Positions 1 through 10,321 of a stretch of DNA of 64,000 nucleotides are shown here, piece by piece. Each line of letters starts with the position of its first letter. Position 1 is the stretch's first letter. Under the pieces are notes generated by a model. That model did not search any database. It saw only the letters and a list, made by a program, of their open reading frames with translations, and was not told where the DNA came from. The translations under genes and the position numbers were made by a program. The DNA is from Prorocentrum cordatum (taxonomy: Eukaryota; Sar; Dinophyceae; Prorocentrales; Prorocentraceae), in NCBI GenBank assembly GCA_963575745.1, contig CAUYUJ010004736.1, forward strand, positions 465,329 to 529,328. Direction: 5' to 3'.

Positions 1-21
1 GACCGACATACCTACGCACGT

Positions 22-64
<43 letters not shown>
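22..64. repeat. (CA)n microsatellite
   Basis: About 20 uninterrupted CA units are seen directly. Confidence 0.95.
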
Positions 65-70
<6 letters not shown>

Positions 71-285
71 GACACCTACAAAAAGCTGCGCCGGAAGCCG
101 CGTGCGCACGCTGGAAAATCGAGCCAGCGCACTGGGCGGGCACGCGGCGGGCACGCGCAGGCGCCCGGCGAGGCCAGGAGCACCCCGTGGGCGCACCGAG
201 CGGGCGCGAGGCGGGTTACCTGCGGGCACCAGGCGAAAGTCAAGCAGTGGCGAGGCGTCCTGGCTCGCCCAGAGCCCTACCAAAC

Positions 286-445
286 AATGTTCTAAGAACC
301 TTTCTTGTGGTTTCTGGTTTCCACGAAGTGTTCTTAGAGCATTTCTGGCAAAGTCTGTCTCGGTTTAACACATCGGGTTTATGTTATAAGAACATTGTTT
401 TTGGTCTTAGAAAATTTGTGGGTTCTAAGAACATTTCGTGGTAGG
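286..445. repeat. AT-rich patch with repeated TTCTAAGAAC and an inverted repeat
   Basis: The motif TTCTAAGAAC or a near copy occurs at about 291, 331, 388 and 422. The segment at 286-302 (AACAATGTTCTAAGAAC) is nearly the reverse complement of 383-402. The patch is AT-rich against a GC-rich background and may be the remnant of a small fold-back element. No coding potential is recognised. Confidence 0.45.
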
Positions 446-2047
446 ACTATAGGAATGCCGGGACAGTCGGTCCCTGCTCAAGAAAGTCTGGGACCCCCGT
501 CCAATGACCTGAGAGGTTCAGTTTAAGAAGACCACTCGTGCAAGCACTGCCCAGGGAAAAGCCATGTCTTCGAAAATGACTTCATACCTGGGGCATCTCG
601 TAGAACCTTCTTGGAGCGTCTCTGGTGCCTCTCATGCACGTCGTGGGGCCCTCCTTCCATACTGGATTGGAGGCCTCTCGGGCCATTCTCGTACACCCCA
701 CGCCCTTCGGTCCCGACCGAAATCCGGCTCCGGGATCCCGCCCGATGCATCTTGGCCGTTGCCTCGTTCAGGATCGATGTTTGATTGTCCAAGGGGCCCA
801 AATCGAGGAACATGTGCGGCGCGAATTGTCGGTTCCTCCCCTCCCCAGGACACCCCAAGCCCAAGCCCGCCAGGGCTTCATTTGAGATCCCCAACGGGAA
901 AGGGGACTCCCTTCGACTCGGCTGCGACACGGTTCGAGCTTCCGTGGGCCTGGCGCGCCCGAGGAGGAGGATTCCAGGCGGCCGTAAGTCTGATAGAACG
1001 CGTAAGGACGGGGTGAATTCTGAAACGGCTGATTGCGTACATGGTTGCATGCAGCTGGTTTCGGCTCCACCGCGGGTCGATGCACCCCGAACAAGGAAGA
1101 GGGCGAGAGCCTCACAGGGGAACATCCGCTCGCACACTGACCGCCCTTCTCTCGTCCATCCTTCTCCGCCTACGCATCCGCATCCTCGCCAGGGTCCTCG
1201 TTCGCGTCGCGCCCTCCAATCATCTACACGACGAGTGACCCTTCGCCGGAGTGACCTCCGGTGCGCGGCTCTCGGAAGCGCGGGGTCTCAAAGCCCAAGC
1301 ACGCAGGCAATTTTTGTCGCATCGCATGCAACGCATGCCGCGCAGCCTAGTATCAGCTTTCCGTGTAGCCGATTCAGCTCCTCGTCCTTCCTTCCCCAGA
1401 AGTCCCCAGACGCGTCCAGAAGTCCTCGGAGGTCCCCAGAGGTCCACCCCCTGGAGGAGGCCATCTGGAGGCCCTGGGAGGCCAAAACTGGACAGAAACG
1501 TCCAAAGATCACAATCCTCGATCCTCCTGCTCCTCCGCCCTCGAGCTTGCCCAGCTCAGAGCACTCGGATGGGAGTCCGCTGGCGCCCGCTCGCTCGCAT
1601 CCCTCCCTGTGGCCCTCTCGGGCAGCAGACGGGCAGCCAGAGGCCCGCAGTCCGTCTGGGCGGGCCTGCCCCGAAGCCTTCGGCTGCCAGGGCCGATCCC
1701 GGTGCACTGCCCACGCAGGGTGTAGCTCACCAGGCTCACCAGGGGCCTGCTGTTGTCAAGGTTTGGGCGAGAACGGCCGTGCTGGGCCCTCTCCCTCCCC
1801 CCCCCCCGGTGACGCCACGCCACTTTTGCCCACGTTTGCAAAGATGGCCTGCGAATTCTTCGAGGACTTCCTAAGACTTCCGGCGGCCCCCCGCCGAGGT
1901 GTGATCGGGGGGACGCACTGCCCCTTCCCCCTCCCCCGATCACGCCCGCGATCGCGAATAATACAACACGAGATCCCAGGACACGCACCAGAGGTCTTCG
2001 TTCATTCCCTCGAACCTTCTCCTCCTCGCCCCAGGGGGGAAACATCG
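446..2047. other. GC-rich DNA without a recognised gene
   Basis: Long open frames exist on both strands but their translations are low-complexity, rich in Pro, Arg and Ser, and show no domain I recognise. This is what GC-rich non-coding DNA gives. The segment near 1041-1082 (TGCATGCAGCTG followed by a CCACCGC stretch) recurs at 3101-3135, so part of it is repetitive. Confidence 0.5.
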
Positions 2048-2157
2048 TCCTGAATCGGCGATATATATATATGTGTGTGTGTATCGCCGATTGGCCCCCG
2101 ACAGTGAGCCCGCACGTTCCTGGGCCGGGTGGGGCAACTGGACCCCTATCGACGAGC
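2048..2157 (-). repeat. dispersed repeat with ATCGCCGAT motifs, copy 1
   Basis: On the minus strand this matches 28273-28410 and 50253-50388. The shared landmarks are an ATCGCCGATT motif, a GGGGGCC block, CCCAGGAACGTGC and a second CGCCGATTC. A short TA/TG microsatellite sits inside this copy. The termini are not sharp enough to define a target duplication. Confidence 0.6.
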
Positions 2158-2165
2158 AGTGGGCG

Positions 2166-2906
2166 ACTCGGGGCCGACGAGCAGCACGCCGATGTGCTCC
2201 GACGAGGCGCTCGCCCCTCCTCTGCGCGCGCCCCTCGGGCCGGTGCGCCTCGCGCTCCGGCCCGGCCCGGCCCTGCCGGGGCCACCCCGCTGCCGCGGCG
2301 GTGCATCGCCCCGCTCCTCGGCCCCATCTCGTCGGAGCCCGCCCGCGGGGGGGGGTCCTCGGAGGTCCCAGCGCTGGGCTCCGTGCTCCTCTCCTGCTTC
2401 TCTCCGCGCTTGTTCGTTCCTCCTCCGTCGGCCCGGCTCGCCCCGTCTGCGTACTCTCGCGCCATGCGGCCCGCATGACTGCGCCGCCAAGTGTGGCGGC
2501 CTCGCGCGCCCGTCGGAGTCATCTGCACCGCCGACCACGCATCTCGCGCCCGAACATGGGCGTGGACTTCCAGCCTTGGTCGGCAGACTCGCGTGCGATC
2601 CGCCTGTCGCGCTTTCCCCCCAGCAGGAGAGGGGGGGGGGGGAAGAAAGGGGGCCCCTCGTGGCCGCGACTGGGCGCGGCTCGGGAGACCGGTCAGTTTC
2701 GACCACGGGAGGGGTTCTGGGGACCGACCTGGGCGGAGTTGTCCTCGCCCCTCCCTCTTGACGACTTTCTCGGGGCCCATCCAGTGCAGACTCCCCGGCC
2801 GCTGCCAGCTCTGTCGTACTTGCTCCGGGCCAGTCCGCCGATCAGATCAAGGGCGCGCGTCGGGTGGGACGAAAGACGGGCGGGGTAGGGGAAGGGCGAG
2901 GTGGTA
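2166..2906. other. GC-rich DNA without a recognised gene
   Basis: Several overlapping frames are open, all Arg/Pro/Gly-rich and with no conserved domain visible. I see no gene here. Confidence 0.5.
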
Positions 2907-3088
2907 CAGTCAACCCGCATAGTGAGGATGGGCAGCCTGCGGCAGCCTTTCCAAGGGTACCCTTGCATCCTTCCCCTTCGGCCCACTCTTGGCCGCTTTC
3001 GCTGGCCGCGCCCCGCTCGAGAAGCTTCGAAATGACCTTCCAAGGCCCTTGCATCTTCATCGTGCGTCCTGATTACACGGGTCGACTG
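2907..3088. mobile_element. Tc1/mariner-like MITE (CAGTCAA termini), copy 1
   Basis: The left end is CAGTCAACCCG after a TA at 2905-2906. The right end is CGGGTCGACTG followed by CA, apparently a mutated TA. The inside carries paired blocks, TCCAAGGGTACCCTTGCATCC near the left and CCAAGGCCCTTGCATC near the right, that recur in the copies at 16191 and 45827. It is 182 bp and has no coding capacity. A TA target duplication with CAGT-type ends is typical of Tc1/mariner elements. Confidence 0.7.
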
Positions 3089-3483
3089 CACAAAGTCTGC
3101 TGCATGCAGCTGGGTTCGGCCCCACCGCCTGGCGCATTCTTCGATAGATGGGCGCCAGAGGCATTCGGGAACCAGCTACGTGAGCTGATTCGTTAAGACC
3201 CTCTGCTATCCCCCCCTTTCGTCCGACCCGGGTGCCCCTTACTCAGGCATGCGGCGCGTGTATTTGTTCAATGCGTGGGTCACCCGGATCTCTAGACAAG
3301 TTTCCCAGGGCCGGTTTCATCTGGAGTCGCTCTTGTTGACGATAATGTAGGATGACGATTACTAAAAGACCAGGGGCCGTATTGCGTCGGCGGCGCCCCG
3401 GAGGATGATTAGAAAAAAATGGCCGCGGGTTGGGAAACTATTTTTTGAATCGTTCCCCCTTTGCCGTCGTTGCAAAATTTGGG
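3089..3483. other. transition from GC-rich to AT-rich DNA, no gene seen
   Basis: Base composition falls from GC-rich to AT-rich across this stretch. No frame gives a recognisable protein. Confidence 0.4.
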
Positions 3484-3729
3484 TTCGACGTGGATTATGC
3501 ATTTGACGTAACATTTGAATCCGACGTCAAATGAGCATTAGACATAATGTTTGAAGCCGACGTGGAACGAGTATTTGACGTAAATGCTTGAAGCCGACGT
3601 AGAAGTTGCATTTGACATAAAATTTGATGTCGACGTCAAATGATTATTTCACGAAAAAATTGACGACGACGTGAAATCAGTATTCGACGCAATATTGGAA
3701 GCCGAAGTACAGTAGACAGATTTGATAAT
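3484..3729. repeat. AT-rich 36-bp minisatellite
   Basis: About 6.5 diverged tandem units begin near 3484, each with the pattern CCGACGT, then about 12 bases, then ATTTGACGTAA and TTTGAA. The period is 36 bp (one unit is 37), so each unit equals twelve codons. In one frame the first units read as repeats of the type xDVxxxFDVxFE before a TGA. Stops and the 37-bp unit break the frame, so it is probably not coding now. Confidence 0.8.
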
Positions 3730-3889
3730 CGCCATCCTCCCGTTGAAAAATCTATTTAAATCAAAGAAACTATTTGTTTAATCGTCCCCCCATGTTTTAT
3801 GAATCGTCATCATGCATTACCGCTATCGGCTTGCAGAGGTCAAAGTGACGACAAGCAGACCGCCTCGATCTTTCGAGGCACCAAAGTCT

Positions 3890-3997
3890 AGGCCTCGCAG
3901 ATGAGATCCGAGCTGATGAGGTTTGAGGATCGCTCCGCATCGCCGATGCATCGGCGATGCGTCGGCGATGCGGCGCGATCCTATGACCCCATGAAGG
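3890..3997. mobile_element. CATCGCCGATG fold-back MITE, copy 1 (short)
   Basis: The left end AGGCCTCGCAGATGAGATCC and the right end GGCGCGATCCTATGACCCCATG are diverged forms of the terminal inverted repeat seen best at 56058-56308. The centre is an almost perfect palindrome of CATCGCCGATG and CATCGGCGATG units. At about 108 bp this is the shortest copy. Confidence 0.65.
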
Positions 3998-4019
3998 TAT
4001 CTACACATGTTTGGCTGGG

Positions 4020-4440
4020 TACCGCAGTCTGGACCGGACTCCTGGCCCCAGGATGCCTGAGTTTGCAGGCCAGGGCTTGGAAGCCAGTATAGAATTTCAC
4101 AATCGGGGATTGGCCATGGATACCTGCGCCGCCCCATCAGATATGGAATCCTCCAGGGTCTGAAGCCCTCCTTGTCCGGAACGAACGCCCCCACTGGCTG
4201 GGTGTTCGAACCCAGACCGGACTCCCGGCCCTGGGATGCTTCCAGATGAGCTTCTGGTGCGAACCCAGCCTGAGCCCGATCTTTCTCTCCCCCGGGGGCC
4301 GTCCAGAGCAATGCTCCTCGAACCCCACCTATAGGGGCGCCAGCAGGAGAAGCTGGCTCGTCCATTCATCGCCAACTCATCGCCGATCGGAGCCCGAGTC
4401 TGGACCGGGCTCCTGGCCCCAGGATGCCTGATGGTGCGGG
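4020..4440 (+). repeat. three direct copies of a CTGGACCGG...CCCCAGGATGC motif
   Basis: The motif CTGGACCGGACTCCTGG followed by CCCCAGGATGCCTGA occurs at 4030-4061, in diverged form at about 4205-4232, and again at 4400-4432. The last copy ends at the probable 3' splice site of the TBC exon. Such reuse of an intron end would fit introner-like repeats, but this is inference. Confidence 0.55.
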
Positions 4441-4529
4441 AGCTCCCAGTGCACCTGTGCGCGCGGCTCTGGGACACGTGCATCGCGGAGTCCGCGCTGG
4501 GGGCCCGCCGGGGCTTCTCGGACTTCCTC
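4421..4529 (+). CDS. partial exon, TBC (Rab GTPase-activating) domain, TBC1D22-like
   Basis: The translation contains CLMVRELPVHLCARLWDTCI, then AESALGARRGFSDFL. TBC domains near their C-terminal end have the pattern LxxREVPL...RLWDTYxxE...GFxxFhxYVCAA, and this segment matches it closely; TBC proteins activate GTP hydrolysis by Rab GTPases in membrane traffic. A CCCCAG precedes 4421 and a GT-type donor follows at about 4530, so one exon of roughly 109 nt is likely. The catalytic Arg and Gln motifs would be on upstream exons, which I could not find. The conserved YVCAA segment expected next is also not visible nearby. It is either one exon of a gene with very long introns or an orphaned relic. 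Confidence 0.5.
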
Positions 4530-4928
4530 GTAGGCACCGGGAGGGTGCCCATGAGGAGGGCTGGCGGCGCGCACGAGGACAGGGGCCCGATTCGACTTCT
4601 GGCCCGTGTCTGCTTTCGGCCCGGCCTCGGCACGTTTCGGCTCCGCCCCCAGTCGTCAGGGGCCGGGCCGAAACGCGCCGAAGCCGCAACGGGCCGAAGG
4701 CAGAAGCGGGCCCATGTCCACGAGGGGGGGGGGCGCGACGAGGGGGGGCGGCCTCTTCAGAAGGCGCAGGGCTTCTTGGAAGGCTGGGGCCTTCTTGCAA
4801 GGGCCCTGGAGGCTTCTGAGAGGGCGGCTCAGAATCTGGGAAAGGGCCTCGAAGAAGCCACCTGCCTTCCCGGACGTGCAATATGTCCTGGTTGTTTCGC
4901 TACGCGGCCCCCGGGAGTCCCGACCTTC
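4530..4928. other. GC-rich DNA, no gene recognised
   Basis: This could be intron downstream of the TBC exon. No further TBC motif was found in any frame. Confidence 0.4.
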
Positions 4929-4995
4929 CCCTCCTCCTCCTCCTCCTTCTCCTCCTCCTCCTCCTCCTCCTCCTCCTCCTCCTCCTCCTCCTCCA
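4929..4995 (+). repeat. (TCC)n microsatellite
   Basis: A near-perfect TCC run that forms the left border of composite repeat A. Confidence 0.95.
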
Positions 4996-5822
4996 TTCCT
5001 CCTCATTATCAATCACTTCTCCCTGTCGCACCCTGAGGCCAGTTTTCAGGGCTGGGCGGGCCAATTCCGCCTCACCAGTTATGCTTCTGAAGCATAAAAA
5101 AAGACAACAGCTTCACAGATGGAGGGCGGGTCGTTTTCAAAATGTGGCTCTCGCTTATGCGCCGTGCACATTCCTTTTCAACATTTGCAAAAGCTTCACG
5201 GATTGAGGGCGGGTTATTTTCAAAATGTGGTTCTCGCTTTAGCACCGCGCACATTCGCTTTTAAAATCAAAATGTGGTTTTCACTGTAGCGCCGCGCACA
5301 TCCGTTTAAACAAATTGCAAGAGCTTCACGGATTGAGGGCGGGTCGTTTTCAAAATGTGGTTCTCGTTTTAGTGCCGCGCACATTCGTTTCAAACATTTT
5401 GAACAGGTTCACGGATTGAGGGCGGGTCGTTTTCACAATGTGGTTCTCGCTTTTGCGCCGCGCACATTCGTTTTAAACATTTGCAAGAGTTTCAACGATT
5501 CCGATGATCAGCGTTCCACAAATGGTGCTTTTTTAAAGGATTCAGGATTATGCGGGCGCAGCAATAATTATGGTTCGCGATGTTGAAGTCCCAACACTGG
5601 CGTTCTGGCACGATTCCAGATCGTCAGGACGCAGCAGTCAGATTGATCCGTGGCGTGGAAATCCCAAGAACAATGTACTGGTGTGTCTCAAGGTCTTCAA
5701 ACGGTTGTCTTCCAACAAGGCAGTTCCCTCAATGGAAGTGAACCGTTGTAGGGGCCTCTGAAGAGGGAGCTTGGAGGGAGGGTTAATTCCAACAGCGTTG
5801 ATGACTCTTGAGTTTACACTGG
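4996..5822 (+). repeat. TCC-bounded composite repeat, copy A
   Basis: The order is: a CCCTGTCGCACCCTGAGGCC leader; five tandem units of about 84 bp (5100-5490), each with GAGGGCGGGTCGTTTTC, AAAATGTGG and GCCGCGCACATTCG; a segment near 5570-5660 with CAGATCGTCAGGACGC; then 5690-5820, which is the reverse complement of the CCCAAGACTC...AACCCTCC segment of copies C and D. It is flanked by TCC microsatellites on both sides. No protein-coding content is recognised. Confidence 0.8.
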
Positions 5823-6069
5823 TCCTCCTCATCCTCCTCGTCCCCTCCTCCTCCTCATCCCGAGTCGTGCTTGGACGGCCCCGGGGCCCGGTGAGGGCGA
5901 GGGCCCCCTGGGGGCCGAAAGCGGCCCACAGCCTCCCTCTTCCCGACGCGAGCAGGGTTGGGTTCTCAGAAGGCGCCTCAGAATCCTGACCTCCTCCTCC
6001 TCCTCGTCCTACTCCTCCGCCTCCTCCTCCTCCTCCTCCTCCTCCTCCTCCTCCTCCTCCTCCTCCTCC
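5823..6069 (+). repeat. interrupted (TCC)n tract
   Basis: TCC runs at 5823-5860 and 5990-6069 surround a short unique segment. Confidence 0.85.
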
Positions 6070-6079
6070 CCCTCCTCAT

Positions 6080-7311
6080 CATCATCATCCCTGCTCTCTC
6101 TTCCCGACGCGAGCCGGGTTGGGTTCTCAGAACGACCCAGGGGGCTTTCGAGAAGGCGCCTCAGAACCCTGACCTTCCAGAGCGCTGCATAATAGCACCC
6201 CAGACATGCAGATCTACCTGGACTGCCCCAAACCCCGACAGGAACTAGGACGTCGACGTCCTGGTGCTATTGTTGCTGGCCCTCCTGGAAGGTCAGGGAA
6301 GCCGGGGCGGGGTGGGGCTTCCGAGGGGCCACCGTCGCCCCCTCGGGAGCCCACCCCCGGCCGTCGCGCAGGGCCGCCCCCCCCCCCCCTCGAGCGGTAT
6401 ACCCCCTCTTGTGCGCACCGCCACCGCCAGGAGGAGGAGGAGGAGGAGGAGGAGGATCTTCCGTCGCCATTTTGTTGCTTCCCCTCCCGCCCCCTTCCTC
6501 CCTCCCTCTCCCTCCCTCCCCCCCCTCCCTCCGTCCCAACCATCCGCAGCGAAGCGGGTGGCGTGATCTGACTTCGAATGCGGGAAACGAGGCGAAACGA
6601 AATGAAGGAGGATCTTAGCTGGCTGTGTTTCGGCCTTCCTCACTTCCTCATCACGAGTCGCTTGGCGAGCGTCTGCTCTGTGCCCGTTCGGGCTTGTCGC
6701 GTGCGCATGTATTTCTGCCCAACTACGTTCGCTATGCTTAATTCGCTGCGCACGTTGCGGCTACGGCATCCTTCAGGGCGGCTGGCCCTTGGAGGAGCCA
6801 CCGAATCAAACGACGCGGGCGGAAGGACATGTGCGCGGAGGCTGCTGATCGGTTGCCTCGCGGCGGGGACGAGGGAGCGGGCGAGCCGGAAGCAGCGTCC
6901 AGGCCGGGCGCGGCCCCCTCTCGAGGCAGAGGGGCGGAGGCTTCGGGGGGGAGGCGGAGGAGCCAGCGCGCGCACCCGCTCCCGAAGAGGGGGGCGGGGT
7001 CGGCGTGCGGCGCCCTGCACCGAGCCTCGCACCGCCACGGCCGAGCCCCGCAAATTGCGCGGTCGGGGAGGTGCCTGGCGCCCGGGGGGGCGCCCTGCAC
7101 CTCCCGACCGCCCGCTCTCGGGGCTCGCGCCCCGCCGGGACGTCGTCGCGGGACCGGTGCCGGCCCGCGAGGGCGGGGGAGAGGCAAGGAGGCGGAGGAG
7201 AGAGCGAAGGAGGCGGCGGAGGAGGAGGAGGCGGCTCCGCCCCGAGGACTCCTCGGACTTGTTGGTCGGCCTCCCCCCCCTCCTCGCTCTCATCCTCCAT
7301 CTCGGCCTCCT
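6080..7311. other. GC-rich DNA, no gene recognised
   Basis: A GGA run lies at 6428-6455 and a poly-pyrimidine stretch at 6480-6535. Long frames on both strands at 6578-7300 are Arg/Gly/Pro-rich and not recognisable. I see no supportable gene. Confidence 0.45.
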
Positions 7312-7651
7312 TCCCTCCTCCTCCTCCTCCTCCTCCTCCTTCTCCTCCTTTTCCTCCTCCTCTTCCTCCTTCTCCGCCCGCTCCTCCGCCTCATTTTCCT
7401 TCTCCTTCTCCTCCTCCTCCTCCTCCTCCTCCTCCTCCTCCTCCTCCTTGTCCTCCTCGTCCTCGTCATCGTCCTCGTCTTCCCCTTCTGCCCCCCTCCC
7501 CTCCCCTCCTCCCCTCCTCCCCTCCTCCTTCTCTTCTTCTTCTTCTTCTTCCTCCTCCTCCTCGTCCTCCTCCTCCTCCTTTTCTTTCTCCTTCTCCTCC
7601 TCCTCCTCCTCCTCCTCCTCCTCCTCCTCCTTTTCCCTTCCTCCCCTCCTC
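7312..7651 (+). repeat. long impure (TCC)n tract
   Basis: About 340 bp of TCC with TTC and GTC variants, forming the left border of composite repeat B. It keeps three frames open on each strand (poly-Ser, poly-Pro, poly-Leu, poly-Glu, poly-Arg, poly-Gly), which is an artefact. Confidence 0.95.
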
Positions 7652-8721
7652 CATCCATCCCTGCCCGAGAGGTTTTTACTCCCTGTCGCACCTTCAAGCG
7701 TGTCGGTGGGGCGTGCCGGGCGATTGGCAGGAGACCTCGCCACAGATTTCTTGCCCTGAAGCTTGAACGTCGCAACAGTTCCAAGGATGGAGCACTGGTC
7801 GTTTTCAACATGGAGGTTTCGCCGTAGCGCCGCGCAGATTCTCCCCAAAAGCTTGCAGCAGTTAATAAGGATGGAGCGCATGTCGTTTTCAACATAAGGA
7901 TCTCGCTCCGACGCCGCGCACACTCGTCTTCAAAGCTTCCAACAGCTAAAAGGATGGGCGGCGGGCCCCCTTTTTCAAAATGGGGCTCTCGCCTTGGCGC
8001 CGCGCACGCATTTGTCTTGACCACCTGCAGCAGCTACAAGGATGGAGGGCGCCTCCGTTTTCAAACTTGTGCTCTCGCCCTGGCGCCGCGCATCATTGGC
8101 TGAAGCGTTTGCAGCAGATCCAAGTGGGACGGCTCAGTTTCAGAATGGCGCCTCCGTTTTGAGACTTCCTGCAATGTCAGACTAGAGACTTCAGCACAAA
8201 GATGTGGCAGCCGCATACAGTGTAGACCCGTGCCAAGAAACACCCTGCTCGCCTCCAGGGTGCCCTGGGTTTCTTGGATGTCAATGGTTTTCCTTTGGAA
8301 GGCGTGACGTTCTCACACCAAAAATTGATGGACGTCCCTCGGGGTTGGGTTTCTTGTGGTCGGGCCCCTGTAGATGGAGGGCGGCTCCGTTTCGAAACGG
8401 GCTTCTCGCTTCCCCAGAAGTGAGAACGTGCACAGCAGTCCAACGGGTGGGGTGCCGTCCTTTCTCAAAGCGGGGAGCTGCAAAGCGAGGACATCCCCTG
8501 GATCGCTGGCTTGTGCTGTCATGCCGTCTCGCACTCCTGAACGCTCGCTAAAAAGGATGCTCAATGGAGGTTCCCACCTGACTGGCAGGCCCATTGGGTG
8601 CTGGTCTATCAAGGGGTCGCTTCTTTTAGCGCAAGCGAAGAACCGTAGGGAGTTATGAGGAGGAAACGTGGGACGGGCGGGTGTATTGCAACATCGCTGA
8701 TACATCTTAGGTTTGTTTTGG
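7652..8721 (+). repeat. TCC-bounded composite repeat, copy B
   Basis: The leader CTCCCTGTCGCACCTTCAAG is followed by about five diverged units of about 80 bp (7780-8165), each with GCGCCGCGCA and a TTTTCAAxATGG block. A longer unique middle at 8190-8650 follows, then a short remnant CAACATCGCTGATACATCTT near 8690. It has the same orientation relative to its TCC borders as copy A. The right TCC border is also the target of the LINE insertion. Confidence 0.7.
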
Positions 8722-8753
8722 TCCTCCTCCTCCTCCTCCTCCTCCTCCTCCTC

Positions 8754-8771
8754 CTCCTCCTCCTTTTCCTC
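8754..8771 (+). repeat. LINE target-site duplication, left copy
   Basis: CTCCTCCTCCTTTTCCTC ends immediately before the SL. The identical 18-mer follows the element at 14119-14136. The TTTTCCTC part is not plain microsatellite, so the match is informative. Confidence 0.85.
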
Positions 8772-8792
8772 CCGTAGCCATTTTGGCTCAAG
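8772..8792 (+). other. dinoflagellate spliced-leader sequence at LINE 5' end
   Basis: All 21 bases match positions 2-22 of the conserved dinoflagellate SL (CCGTAGCCATTTT then GGCTCAAG). The variable first SL base would be 8771, which is C and belongs to the duplicated target. ATG follows directly at 8793. Confidence 0.95.
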
Positions 8793-8965
8793 ATGCCGGT
8801 TTCCCCTGGGAACCAAGCGGATACCGCTAGTCCGCGGCTGGCAAGACTTCTTGAAGTCTGGCATCGATTTTGGTCCCTCTCACCAGCGCTCGGGTCGGTG
8901 GGTAAACGGAGGCCTTTCCCGTTCCTGTCGGCCCGATCGCTAGCAGCACCGTTCACTTCGAAGGC

Positions 8966-10321
8966 ATGCCCCAAGATGGCAGCCATGGCCCGCCGAGACG
9001 CGGAGGCACGCGCATGGAGGGCGGAGCTGATCGCGGAGCGACATCGCCGACGGGTCCAGCTCATCGCAGTCGTAGTGATGACCATCGTGAACGTATTCGA
9101 CGTGAAGCAGCACGAACTCCTGCTCCAGAACTGGAAGAATGGACACCAAACACATTTCCCTCACAGGAGCGAAATAGCGGCGACCCACTTCACGGACGAG
9201 ATCCTTGGGCTGAGAATAAGCGACGAGGCACCTACGAGCACTCCACACGTGGGGCAGCCGACCGTGCGGCACTGGCACGCATGGCAGCAGGAGAGTTTGG
9301 GCCGGCCGTTGCAGCACAGGCCATGGCAAATTCAATTCCGACACAGTCACAGGCAGCACAACAACCAGCGGCGGGTGAATCTGGTATGTCTGGTGCGCCG
9401 CAGCAGATGGAGCAGGTTCTTCACTCAGTCATGGGCACGCAGTTCGCAGCCATCCAATCTCAGCTCCAGGACTTCATCAACACATCTCTTTCCTCGGCGC
9501 TGGAGAAGGCGCAGGGAGCGATCACCAGCTCGCTGCAAGCACAGATGGCTCCGACAGTGGCCAGAGTTGCAGCAGTGGAAGCAGACCTCCGACACGTCCA
9601 GGACCATACCCACAACCTGGAGTCGGAGCAGAGAAACTTACGGGCGGAGGTTCAGAGAATGCAGCAGGCAATTGCGATGGCAGAAAGCGCAGCATCTTCT
9701 GAGTCAATTGATATTGCAAGGTTGGCCACCTGGGACCGCCCTACGAATCCAAGACTCTTCAGTATCAACACGGAGTCAGAAGTTACGAAAGCGGCTCTCA
9801 TGGAAGGACTCACTGAATGGCTTGACATTGCAAACGTACGGAAAGAACACGTTGAGATCATTGGAGGTGATATTCCGAGCAGGAAGTTCGCACTACACTG
9901 TCCAGGAGCAGAAGCAGGAGTTCTACGAGCACAGGCTCTCACAAGGGCGCAAAGAGATGGCACGGGAGCCTGGAGGAAGTTTCATGCCAAAGGAGTGGAT
10001 GGATATGAGACAAATATTTTCATCGGACCAGACCGTAATGCCAAACAGATACGCAGAGAGGTTCAAACAAAAAAGCTTCAACACATACTTCAACGGGCTG
10101 CCCCACATGGCGAATGGTGGGCAAAAAGAGCTGTGGGATTGGTTTTCTGTGGAAGCTTACCAGTGGTCGAGATATTGCCAGGGAACACACCTAATGAGCA
10201 GTCGAAGTTGGCGTGGAATCCACAGGCATGCGCTGAGTACTCTCTGGACAAGGAAGCCATCAACCAGGCATTCTATCACATGTTCAGGGAGGTGGATACA
10301 TCATCATGGTCTTGTTCCTGA
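8966..10321 (+). CDS. LINE ORF1, coiled-coil and RRM-like RNA-binding protein
   Basis: A 451-residue frame. Residues about 1-60 are basic and Ser/Pro-rich. Residues about 165-240 are predicted by eye to form a coiled coil (heptads in HNLESEQRNLRAEVQRMQQA). Residues about 257-375 form an alpha/beta segment (RPTNPRLFSI, then EIIGGDIPSRKFALHC and NIFIGPDRNAKQIRREVQ) resembling the RRM-like core of L1-type ORF1 proteins. Such proteins coat the element RNA and act as chaperones in the ribonucleoprotein. The start at 8966 is the first ATG of this frame after the SL; ATGs in another frame at 8793, 8974 and 8983 precede or surround it. The frame ends in TGA at 10319-10321, where ORF2 is already open. 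The family assignment is from domain layout, not from a search. Confidence 0.75.
   Translation: MPQDGSHGPPRRGGTRMEGGADRGATSPTGPAHRSRSDDHRERIRREAARTPAPELEEWTPNTFPSQERNSGDPLHGRDPWAENKRRGTYEHSTRGAADRAALARMAAGEFGPAVAAQAMANSIPTQSQAAQQPAAGESGMSGAPQQMEQVLHSVMGTQFAAIQSQLQDFINTSLSSALEKAQGAITSSLQAQMAPTVARVAAVEADLRHVQDHTHNLESEQRNLRAEVQRMQQAIAMAESAASSESIDIARLATWDRPTNPRLFSINTESEVTKAALMEGLTEWLDIANVRKEHVEIIGGDIPSRKFALHCPGAEAGVLRAQALTRAQRDGTGAWRKFHAKGVDGYETNIFIGPDRNAKQIRREVQTKKLQHILQRAAPHGEWWAKRAVGLVFCGSLPVVEILPGNTPNEQSKLAWNPQACAEYSLDKEAINQAFYHMFREVDTSSWSCS

Noticed and set aside
785-2053. 422-codon open frame on the plus strand
   Set aside because: Composition is Pro/Ser/Arg-rich with no domain, the minus strand is equally open, and GC-rich DNA gives such frames by chance.
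4180-4215. Possible tRNA T-arm (GTGTTCGAACCC)
   Set aside because: No matching A box, acceptor stem or anticodon arm could be laid out around it.
6753-6775. Reverse-strand SL fragment (GGCTACGG)
   Set aside because: Only eight bases match and the rest of the SL is absent; the same holds for CCGTAGC at 27719 and 57290.
7290-8024. Poly-Arg, poly-Glu, poly-Ser and poly-Leu frames
   Set aside because: Direct translations of TCC/GGA microsatellite. The same applies to 14004-14872, 18314-19081, 32160-33438 and 44601-45618.
8793-10319. Frame opening at the ATG next to the SL as an N-terminal extension of ORF2
   Set aside because: Over 9110-10319 the neighbouring frame clearly encodes a coiled coil and RRM-like domain, so this frame is more likely open by chance; kept only as a finding to test.
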